A stretch of DNA of 8,470 bases from Tannerella sp. (lineage in GTDB: Bacteria; Bacteroidota; Bacteroidia; Bacteroidales; Tannerellaceae): contig JAITHS010000105.1 of the NCBI GenBank assembly GCA_031279875.1, forward strand, positions 1 through 8,470, read 5' to 3'. Positions 1 through 6,047 of this stretch are shown here, piece by piece; position 1 is the first letter of the stretch; each line of letters starts with the position of its first letter. Made by a program: the position numbers and the translations under genes. The notes below the pieces were generated by a model, which saw only the letters and a program-made list of their open reading frames with translations, was not told the origin of the DNA and did no database searches.

Positions 1-71
1 TAATGTATTAAAGTGTCTCAAAATTAAAATAAGATATTATGGATGAAATTATAGGAATAAAAAATTAATAA

Positions 72-200
72 CTTGTAATCGGAAGTCCCGAAGGGACAAC
101 ACTTTATTAACCGTATGCTTTAGCATACGGTAGAGATAATACCCATCCTGTCCAAGTCCCGCACGGGACGGTACTTGCAATCGACGATACGAAGTGTCGT
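72..200. repeat. Cluster of short perfect hairpins (REP-like intergenic element)
   Basis: Four compact inverted repeats lie within 130 bases. They are GTCCC-GAA-GGGAC at 85-97, a 9-bp stem CCGTATGCT/AGCATACGG at 111-130, GTCCCG-CA-CGGGAC at 156-169, and ACGATAC-GAA-GTGTCGT at 184-200 (one G-T pair). The first and last hairpins both use a GAA loop and are both preceded by CTTGYAATCG (72-81 and 174-183), so the element looks modular, with two related units about 102 bp apart. The cluster lies just past the stop codon of the last gene of the minus-strand operon. It resembles the dispersed palindromic GTCCC...GGGAC intergenic repeats I recall from Bacteroidales genomes, but I cannot confirm copy number from one window. 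Any reading frame through it is an artefact of the repeats. Confidence 0.6.
85..130 (-). terminator. Candidate terminator hairpins of the minus-strand operon
   Basis: Read on the minus strand, the operon ends at 215 and transcription would then meet the 9-bp perfect stem at 130-111 and the 5-bp GC-rich stem at 97-85. A T-rich stretch with a run of six T lies a little further on (about 66-61). The T run is not directly attached to either stem, so this is a weak intrinsic-terminator call. The hairpins may simply be parts of the repeat cluster. Confidence 0.35.
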
Positions 201-214
201 CCCATGCGAGACTA

Positions 215-1156
215 TTACGCTTCGTCCCACTGCTTACGGAGGAGTTCGACGGCGGCGGCGGCTGAGGCATTGCGGTCGTCGGCTTTGCTGCCGCACTCGA
301 AACTGACGTATTTGTTGTAGCCAAGCGCTTTCAGGCCTTTGAAACCGGCTACATAGTTATCGGCTTGGCCGTCTTCGCCGGGGATAAGGCGGCGTTTACG
401 GCTGGCGATGTGAACGTGTTGCAGATATTCGCCTGCCGAGAGGAATGCGCCGAGGTCGGAAGTTTCTTCCAATGTCATGTGCCAGAAGTCGCCCATGCAA
501 CGGACGCCCGGATTGTTGATGTCGCGACATATTGAAGCAGCATCGGCTACCTGTCGCATGTAGAATGCTTCGCGGCGATTGAGCGGCTCAAAAATCACTG
601 TGGTACCGTTTTCGACGGCAAACTTTCCGAGTTCGTCAAACCATTGGCAAAGGAAATCGCGTGTTTCCTGATTGTGCGGTTTGCATGGGGTTTGGTGGTT
701 GAACGCCGGTACGATAATAACGCCCGTAGAGCTGAGTTTGCCGGCAGCGGTAATGATAGCGCGCATAGTATCGCGACACTCGTTGCGTACTGCTTCGTTT
801 TCGGAAAGCATGAAGCCTTTGAAACCCGCGCAGATAGCGCTGACTTTGATATTACGACCGTTGAGGGCGGCTTTCAGTTCGTCAACACGGTCGGGCAAAT
901 TGCCGCCGTGAGGCTCGAAACCGACAACGCCGAGTTTCTCCATCAGGTCAAATTTCTCTTTCAGGGTATCGAATTTGAGCGTGCTTTCCTGAAAGGATAT
1001 GTTCAACTTGGCATTAGGGCAATATTTGATGCCCTGTGAGCCGTGTGCAGAGCATTCGCCGTCTTTTTTGCCTGACGATGCCCCGCCCGTGCAGGCGGCT
1101 ACCGTTGCCAGCGCCGCACTGCCGAGTGATGATTTTAGAAAATTTCTTCTTAACAT
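215..1156 (-). CDS. Tat-exported lipoprotein sugar isomerase/epimerase (xylose isomerase-like TIM barrel)
   Basis: 313 residues. The N-terminus carries a twin-arginine motif (R3-R4-N-F-L-K), a hydrophobic stretch and a lipobox V19-A-A-C22, so the mature enzyme should be a lipid-anchored extracytoplasmic protein; this also fixes the start codon. The rest is an AP-endonuclease-2/xylose-isomerase-like TIM barrel. The four metal ligands appear to be E190 (in FEPLNR), D223 (GDFWH), H249 (HVHI) and E287 (SFECG). The spacing of 33, 26 and 38 residues is close to that of the D-tagatose/D-psicose 3-epimerases. The expected role is metal-dependent isomerisation or epimerisation of a sugar or keto-sugar; the substrate cannot be read from the sequence. 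It is the last gene of the operon, 11 bp after a Tat-lipoprotein Gfo/Idh oxidoreductase, which suggests that the two act on the same compound in the periplasm. A hydroxypyruvate isomerase-like annotation is also possible. Confidence 0.88.
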   Translation of the reverse strand: MLRRNFLKSSLGSAALATVAACTGGASSGKKDGECSAHGSQGIKYCPNAKLNISFQESTLKFDTLKEKFDLMEKLGVVGFEPHGGNLPDRVDELKAALNGRNIKVSAICAGFKGFMLSENEAVRNECRDTMRAIITAAGKLSSTGVIIVPAFNHQTPCKPHNQETRDFLCQWFDELGKFAVENGTTVIFEPLNRREAFYMRQVADAASICRDINNPGVRCMGDFWHMTLEETSDLGAFLSAGEYLQHVHIASRKRRLIPGEDGQADNYVAGFKGLKALGYNKYVSFECGSKADDRNASAAAAVELLRKQWDEA

Positions 1157-1167
1157 ATTAACATAAT

Positions 1168-2607
1168 TTACCTGATTTGTTTGCTGCCGGGAGAAGGACT
1201 GCCTGCGATAGGGATAAAGTCGGGAAGGATATATTCCTTACCTGATCCGAAGCCCTGTTTGGCACACGCCATCGGCTTTACGAGGTCGATATCTTCGGGA
1301 TAAAGGTTGAGCGACGATGCTGTTATCTCTTCCCATGACACTCTCTTACCCGAATAAGCCGATTCGCGTCCCATGATAGCGTACATGTTGGAGAGAGCCG
1401 TTTCCGACGCTTGGTCAATAACTTTTCCGGCGCGGATATGGTTAACCCAGTTGACATGTTCGAGAGTATAGGGGTCGCGCTGTTGGAAGTTGGCTTTTTC
1501 AGCCTCGTGGTCATATTTCCATATAACTTCGCCTTTGAGATTTTTAATCTCCATATTGCGGCTCCACCACGAACCTTTGGTGCCTTGCAGGAACTCGCTG
1601 ACATTGCTTGCCGTGCTTTCGACCTGACGGCACATGCTGTGGAGGTGGATACCGTTTTCCATCTCAAAATCGATGCTGAAATTATCGAACTGGTCGCCTG
1701 TTACGCGGCGTTGACGCGAGCCGAAGCCGGTAGCGCTTTTGGGTTTCAAACCGCCTGTAAACCAAGTCCATACGTCGATGTTATGAACATGCTGCTCTAC
1801 GATATGGTCGCCCGACAGCCATTCCCAGTTCACCCAGTCGCGTATCATCCACTCGCAGTCAGACCATTCCGGTTTGCGGTCATTATACCACAGCATACCG
1901 CCGTTCCACCATACCGTACCACCTACTATTTCGCCGATAAGGCCATCCATAATTTTCTGATACGAAGCGACATAACTGCGCTCATGGTGACGCTGCGTGC
2001 CGGTAATAACGGCAAGATTTTTGGAAGCGGCAAGTTTAGCCGTCTGAACTATCGTCCTGTATCCGACAGGGTCAACACAGATGGGTTTTTCAAGAAAGCA
2101 ATGCTTACCTTTTTCTACTGCATACTGAAAAACTAACGGACGGAAATTCGGAGGAGTAGCGGTGATAATCACATCTACATCACTGTCGATAACCTGTTTG
2201 TAGGCGTCTAAACCGACAAACTGCTTGACGCCGGAAAAGTCGGTATCTTTGAAATCATTCTTCAGTCCGTTAAGACATCCGTCGATACGGTCTTGGAAAG
2301 TATCACCGAGAGCAGTGATTTTCAGTCCGTTACCAGCGCGCAGGAAGTTTTTGGCAGCACCGCTTCCGCGTCCGCCGCAACCTATAACTCCGGCTTTGAG
2401 TTCCTTGCCGTCTTTAGCCAAATCGGGCAATTCGGGAACATAATACGTTCCGTGCGCTTTGAGGGGGGTGATGACTTCCGCTTTCGCCTTACCTTCACCT
2501 GCGCATGATGATAATACTGAAGCGCTACCTGTGCCGAGCGCTCCGAGAGTGCCGACCAAAGCGGAACTCTTCAAAAATGATCTTCTGTCAATTAAATTCT
2601 TGTTCAT
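1168..2607 (-). CDS. Tat-exported lipoprotein Gfo/Idh/MocA-family oxidoreductase
   Basis: 479 residues. The N-terminus has the Tat motif R8-R9-S-F-L-K and a lipobox L32-S-S-C35, so the protein is probably exported folded, with its cofactor bound, and then lipidated. The Rossmann nucleotide-binding motif is GCGGRG at 76-81. The family EKP motif is at 173-175 (FLEKPICVDP), and the C-terminal substrate domain has the conserved EQHVHNIDVW block around 271-280. Family members oxidise or reduce sugars, inositols and glycosides with NAD(P). Exported members such as glucose-fructose oxidoreductase keep the nucleotide tightly bound and recycle it on the enzyme or pass electrons on. It lies 11 bp upstream of the TIM-barrel isomerase and 40 bp downstream of the multiheme cytochrome gene, so a shared redox pathway is a reasonable inference. 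A glycosidase activity, as in the related GH109 family, cannot be excluded. The substrate is unknown. Confidence 0.9.
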   Translation of the reverse strand: MNKNLIDRRSFLKSSALVGTLGALGTGSASVLSSCAGEGKAKAEVITPLKAHGTYYVPELPDLAKDGKELKAGVIGCGGRGSGAAKNFLRAGNGLKITALGDTFQDRIDGCLNGLKNDFKDTDFSGVKQFVGLDAYKQVIDSDVDVIITATPPNFRPLVFQYAVEKGKHCFLEKPICVDPVGYRTIVQTAKLAASKNLAVITGTQRHHERSYVASYQKIMDGLIGEIVGGTVWWNGGMLWYNDRKPEWSDCEWMIRDWVNWEWLSGDHIVEQHVHNIDVWTWFTGGLKPKSATGFGSRQRRVTGDQFDNFSIDFEMENGIHLHSMCRQVESTASNVSEFLQGTKGSWWSRNMEIKNLKGEVIWKYDHEAEKANFQQRDPYTLEHVNWVNHIRAGKVIDQASETALSNMYAIMGRESAYSGKRVSWEEITASSLNLYPEDIDLVKPMACAKQGFGSGKEYILPDFIPIAGSPSPGSKQIR

Positions 2608-2647
2608 GTTTGTAAATGTTTATTGTTAGTAATTTAAACTGATATTT

Positions 2648-4195
2648 TTACGGAATTGATTCGCAAACAACTCTGAACCCTATACCTTTAATATCGGAGT
2701 ACCACCAGATACTTTTAGGTTGTTGTGGGTCTGTTTTGAGCCATTCGTCGTGAAAAGTATGCGAGCGTGCCGCACATCTTACGTCGGAAGCGTCCGACGA
2801 GTACAGTCCGCCGCGCACTACCCACTCATCGCCTTCGGTACATAAGGGATTGCTTACGTCCGAAGACGTTGACGAATATGTGTCGGCGGAATATTTGTCG
2901 GCGCAGTATTCCATCACGCTGCCGAGCATGTTTTTGAGACCGAAAGGGTTAGGTTTAACATTGTCGGGCAGTTGAGTACGATTGTTGCTGTTGGCGGCAT
3001 AGATGACATAATCGCCGATAGGTTCGGTTTTGGGGTCAAAAAACTTGCGCCAGAAGCCTTTGTCGCTGAAATCGGAAGGCTTGCCGTCGAAGAAATAAGG
3101 CGTAACGGCACCGCCGCGTGCTGCATATTCCCATTCGGCTTCTGTCGGCAGGCGATATTTCTTGCCTGTTTTAAGCGAGAGCCACTGGCAAAATGTTTCT
3201 GCGGCATAATGCGTCATCGTGATTGCAGGTCGCTGACCGCTTCCCCATCCTTGGTCGGGGTTGCCGAAAGGAGGCGTCGGGCCTGAAACGGCATCGACGT
3301 CGGGACGGCTGTTGTTGGCATAAACCGTTTCCGGCAACGTTCTGCCCTCACTCATTGTAGAAGCGAAAAACGTCCAAAACTGTTCCCATGTCGTTTCTAT
3401 TTCAGCCATAAAAAACGACCCTACCGTAACGTTACGCACCGGTGCTTCGTCGTTTTTGTGAAAATTCTCTTTCGAGGTGCTTCCCATTTGGAATGTCCCG
3501 CCTTTAACGGCTATCATGTTCAACGATACCGATGTGCCGGGGATATGCTCGGTAAAGTTTTCAAACGACGTAACGACAGTTGCCGAATCAAACACAGGGC
3601 CGGCTACTTTGCCGATGTCCGAACCCGGAATACCTGTCATTTGCCCGTGCTTGTAATCGGGGTTATAATGACCGGCGTCAAGGTGGCAACTGATACATTG
3701 TAAATCAAGCTTTTGTTCGTTTTCTTCATAATATAAATGAGATGTGATGCCATCGTCGGTGATTCCCGCCGGAAACAGTTTCTTGTGGCATTCTTTGCAT
3801 GATTCGTTTGGGATATATTTGACGGCATGTTCGAGTTCTGACTTCATATCCCATTGAAAATCGGCACTGTCTTTAAAAAGATATCCCCAAACGTCTTTTA
3901 TTCCGAGTTTGAGTTTTGCGGAGTAATGGTTAAAGGTCTGATTTTTAGGCGGAAGATGACAGTCCACGCAATGTGTCGTAACGCCGCTACCGTTGTTGAC
4001 ATGAACAGACAGTTTCCAACTGCTTTCGGCGTGCGGGTGAACATGACATTTATTACACGATTCGTCGGTCGAATAATAAACGGAGACTTCATACAGCGCG
4101 GCAAAAAGAGCAAACCCAACGGCCATCCCTACAATAAAAATCCATTTTTTGGTACCTTTCTTCTTTTTGTTTACTATTCTATCCATTGGTGCCAT
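2648..4195 (-). CDS. Tetraheme NapC/NrfH-like cytochrome c fused to an FGE/SUMF1-fold domain
   Basis: 515 residues in two parts. Residues 1-41 are a basic N-terminus and one membrane helix (about 18-41). Residues 47-185 hold four CXXCH heme motifs: C47-H51, C76-H80, C133-H137 and C167-H171. The stretch CNKCHVH...SSW...SVH...CVDCHLPP matches the start of NrfH-type quinol-oxidising cytochromes, but the residue two after the first heme His is His53 where NrfH has Met. Residues 223-514 are an FGE-sulfatase fold: GGTFQMGS (232-239), RLPTEAEWEYAARGG (348-362), a degenerate GNVWEW-like block (about 424-432), VVRGGLYSS (459-467), RCAARS (473-478) and GFRVV (506-510). The two active-site cysteines expected just after RGG in true FGE are absent. 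The protein should be membrane-anchored with hemes and FGE domain in the periplasm, moving electrons between the quinone pool and a partner. The gene overlaps the upstream oxidoreductase by 22 nt; Met4 (4186) is an alternative start. Confidence 0.85.
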   Translation of the reverse strand: MAPMDRIVNKKKKGTKKWIFIVGMAVGFALFAALYEVSVYYSTDESCNKCHVHPHAESSWKLSVHVNNGSGVTTHCVDCHLPPKNQTFNHYSAKLKLGIKDVWGYLFKDSADFQWDMKSELEHAVKYIPNESCKECHKKLFPAGITDDGITSHLYYEENEQKLDLQCISCHLDAGHYNPDYKHGQMTGIPGSDIGKVAGPVFDSATVVTSFENFTEHIPGTSVSLNMIAVKGGTFQMGSTSKENFHKNDEAPVRNVTVGSFFMAEIETTWEQFWTFFASTMSEGRTLPETVYANNSRPDVDAVSGPTPPFGNPDQGWGSGQRPAITMTHYAAETFCQWLSLKTGKKYRLPTEAEWEYAARGGAVTPYFFDGKPSDFSDKGFWRKFFDPKTEPIGDYVIYAANSNNRTQLPDNVKPNPFGLKNMLGSVMEYCADKYSADTYSSTSSDVSNPLCTEGDEWVVRGGLYSSDASDVRCAARSHTFHDEWLKTDPQQPKSIWWYSDIKGIGFRVVCESIP

Positions 4196-5337
4196 TTTTG
4201 ATTTTTATTATATCCCGAAGCGACCATTGTTTCGATAAACTGCATTCCACGCAATCCGTCGTAAACATTCGGAAAATCAAGCATTTCCGCTGTCGGTTGC
4301 TGTCCTGCCGCTTTTGCCTTAACCGTAAGCACAAAGTTGCGGTAGATATTGGCGAAAGCCTCGATGAATCCTTCGGGATGACCGCCCGGAGTGCGAATGT
4401 TCCAGTTGGCAAAGGGGCTGAGGCCGCCTTTTCCTACGCGAACTATTTCTGTCGGACGGTCGGAGTGTTTCACTAACAGGGTGTTAGGTTCCTGTTGCAT
4501 CCACTCAATAGCACCATCTTCGCCGTAAACGCGGATATGAAGGTTATTTTCTTCACCCACAGCGATTTGCGAAGCGTGGAGGATGCCTGTAACGCCGTTT
4601 TCGTAGTGCAGGAATGCGGCGGCATCGTCGTCAATGGGACGTCCTGATACGAATGATTTGAGTTCGGAGCATAACTCTTTGACTTTCAAGCCGGTGATAT
4701 ACTCCGACAGGTGCCATGCGTGAGTGCCGATGTCGCCCACGCAACCTCCTTTGCCCGATGTTTTCGGGTCGGTGCGCCAGCCTGCATTGTTACCGCTTTG
4801 CAGTTCGATACGTTGAGACAGCCAGCCTTGCACGTATTCTACGACTACTCGGCGAATAATGCCGATGTCGCCGCGTGCTATGCGTACTTTGGCTTCTTTC
4901 ACAGCCGGATAGCCGGTGTAAACATGCGTCAGCGCGAACGTTCTGCCCGTCTGTTCTACCTTGTCAACCAGCATATTAGCTTCTTCGAGCGAAAAGGTCA
5001 TAGGTTTGTCTAATACTACGTCGTAGCCATGTTCCAACGCCATTGCCGCCGGCTCGTAATGCAGATGATTAGGCGTTACTATTGCCACGAAATCCATCCG
5101 TTGGTCGTCGGGCAGCAACGCTTCTTTTTCAAACATCTCCTTGTAATTCAAGTAGATGCGGTCGTCGGGCAGATGATAAAATCTGCCTGATTTGAGTGCC
5201 GTTTCGGGGTCGCGACTAAAAGCGCCGCAAACTAATTCGACGTCGTTCTCCATAATGGCAGCGCGAATATGAACTGCGCCTATAAAGCCGTTCAGCCCGC
5301 CACCGATGATTCCCATTTTCAATTTTCTGTCAGTCAT
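4174..5337 (-). CDS. Cytoplasmic Gfo/Idh/MocA-family oxidoreductase
   Basis: 387 residues without a signal peptide. The protein begins straight into the Rossmann fold (GIIGGGLNG, glycine motif at 12-17). The family motif is DKP at 110-112 (VLDKPMTF), and the substrate-domain motif is GDIGTHAWH at 201-209, with D202 and H206 as the likely active-site pair. It is expected to be an NAD(P)-dependent dehydrogenase or reductase of a sugar, cyclitol or keto-glycoside in the cytoplasm; the substrate cannot be named. It is a different subgroup from the Tat-exported family member in the same operon, so the two are probably not recent duplicates. One may oxidise outside and the other act on the imported product, but that is inference. 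Its 3' end overlaps the start of the cytochrome fusion gene by 22 nt, so the two are probably translationally coupled. The Uma2-family gene lies 21 bp upstream. Confidence 0.92.
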   Translation of the reverse strand: MTDRKLKMGIIGGGLNGFIGAVHIRAAIMENDVELVCGAFSRDPETALKSGRFYHLPDDRIYLNYKEMFEKEALLPDDQRMDFVAIVTPNHLHYEPAAMALEHGYDVVLDKPMTFSLEEANMLVDKVEQTGRTFALTHVYTGYPAVKEAKVRIARGDIGIIRRVVVEYVQGWLSQRIELQSGNNAGWRTDPKTSGKGGCVGDIGTHAWHLSEYITGLKVKELCSELKSFVSGRPIDDDAAAFLHYENGVTGILHASQIAVGEENNLHIRVYGEDGAIEWMQQEPNTLLVKHSDRPTEIVRVGKGGLSPFANWNIRTPGGHPEGFIEAFANIYRNFVLTVKAKAAGQQPTAEMLDFPNVYDGLRGMQFIETMVASGYNKNQKWHQWIE

Positions 5338-5358
5338 ATAATTAAGTTTATTGGTCTA

Positions 5359-5943
5359 TTAATCAAACAGTTCTTTCAATTCGATGTTTAGCCCCGACAA
5401 TGATAATACCGGAACGGAAGCGTCAAACTCATAGATAATGCCTTCCGCATAAACGCCGGTATCTTGAAGCAGATAAACGGTTACATCCTTGCCTTGTGGG
5501 TCTATAACCCAATATTCTTTCACTTTTGAGCGTTCATAGAGATTGTATTTGTCAACAAGGTCGTATCTTCGTGTCGAAGGCGAAAGAATTTCCGCTATCA
5601 TGTCGGGCGCTCCGAGACAGCCGCGATAATCAATCTTTGACATGTCGCATACCACGCAAATATCCGGTTGCACGACAGTGAAAATATCTTTGTCGGCGCT
5701 TTCGCCGTTGACCGGTAGTCTGACGTCAAACGGAGCGGAAAAGACCCTGCACTTGCCTTTGTGTTGCCTGATGTAATGCGAGAGCAGATAGTCGATATTC
5801 TCGCTTACAATAGCGTGAATCGTATGCGGAGCAGGCGACATCATCCTTATAAAACCGTCTATCAGTTCACGTCGCTTATTGTCCAACCATGTAAGATAGT
5901 CGGAGTAAGAATAACGTTTATTGAGGTCTAAAACAAGTTCCAT
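5359..5943 (-). CDS. Uma2-family (DUF820) putative PD-(D/E)XK nuclease-fold protein
   Basis: 194 residues, a normal length for the family. Recognisable family blocks are E26-L-I-D-G, the SPAPHTIHAIVSENI region (36-50), QPDICVV with D94, the EILSPST block with E118 (118-124), K132-Y in DKYNLYE, and VKEYWVIDP (141-149). D94, E118 and K132 would form the restriction-endonuclease-like active site, so the catalytic residues appear intact. The family is very common in cyanobacteria and Bacteroidota, but its biological role is not established. It is the first gene of the minus-strand operon and begins about 27 bp downstream of a TATATTTG promoter box. It has no obvious link to the redox genes behind it and may be an unrelated insertion at the head of the transcription unit. 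Confidence 0.85.
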   Translation of the reverse strand: MELVLDLNKRYSYSDYLTWLDNKRRELIDGFIRMMSPAPHTIHAIVSENIDYLLSHYIRQHKGKCRVFSAPFDVRLPVNGESADKDIFTVVQPDICVVCDMSKIDYRGCLGAPDMIAEILSPSTRRYDLVDKYNLYERSKVKEYWVIDPQGKDVTVYLLQDTGVYAEGIIYEFDASVPVLSLSGLNIELKELFD

Positions 5944-5970
5944 AAGTAAAAAATCAATAAATTATCGCCG

Positions 5971-5978
5971 CAAATATA
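5971..5978 (-). promoter_or_regulatory. Bacteroides-type -7 box for the Uma2-led operon
   Basis: On the minus strand the sequence reads TATATTTG, an exact match to TAnnTTTG. The expected -33 position falls in the A/T tract at 5992-6009 and has T-rich sequence but no exact TTTG. Transcription would start around 5964, leaving a leader of about 20 bases before the Uma2 start codon. It faces the lptB promoter. Confidence 0.55.
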
Positions 5979-5987
5979 CAAAATAAT

Positions 5988-6018
5988 TTTGAAAAAAAAA
6001 TTTTTTTTTATATTTTTG
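5988..6018 (+). promoter_or_regulatory. Bacteroides-type promoter of lptB (TTTG-19 bp-TATTTTTG)
   Basis: A -33 element TTTG (5988-5991) and a -7 element TATTTTTG (6011-6018) are separated by exactly 19 bp, the canonical spacing for the primary sigma factor of Bacteroidota. The spacer is nearly all one feature: nine A followed by nine T (5992-6009) plus one A. The transcript would start near 6025, leaving a short leader before the candidate start codons at 6048 and 6060. Confidence 0.75.
5992..6009. repeat. A9T9 homopolymer tract between divergent promoters
   Basis: Nine A followed directly by nine T form an 18-bp self-complementary tract between the two divergently transcribed genes. It fills the spacer of the lptB promoter and covers the -33 zone of the opposite promoter. 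Such A-tracts are intrinsically curved or rigid, and long homopolymer runs are prone to length change by slippage. Confidence 0.9.
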
Positions 6019-6047
6019 CACCCGAAATTTATAATTTTGCATCAGAA

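Noticed and set aside
72..200. CRISPR array
   Set aside because: The repeats are short palindromes of differing sequence, without regular repeat-spacer periodicity or cas genes.
49..324. Minus-strand frame of 91 codons at the left edge
   Set aside because: It overlaps the 3' end of the TIM-barrel gene in another frame and then runs through the hairpin repeats; its low-complexity start and repeat-derived remainder show no domain.
1411..2136. Plus-strand frame of 241 codons
   Set aside because: It lies entirely opposite the Gfo/Idh lipoprotein gene, whose motifs are complete, and it has no recognisable domain.
2648..4195. Nitrite-reductase (NrfHA) locus
   Set aside because: No NrfA-type pentaheme catalytic subunit lies nearby, and the cytochrome is followed by a fused FGE-fold domain and sugar oxidoreductases.
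1168..5337. Recent duplication of the two Gfo/Idh genes
   Set aside because: They differ in length, export signal and substrate-domain motifs (EQHVHNIDV versus GDIGTHAWH), so they look like separate subfamilies.
6032..6039. Second TAnnTTTG-like box (TAATTTTG) before lptB
   Set aside because: It has no TTTG at 19-21 bp upstream and lies only 8 bp before the first start codon; the box at 6011-6018 fits better.
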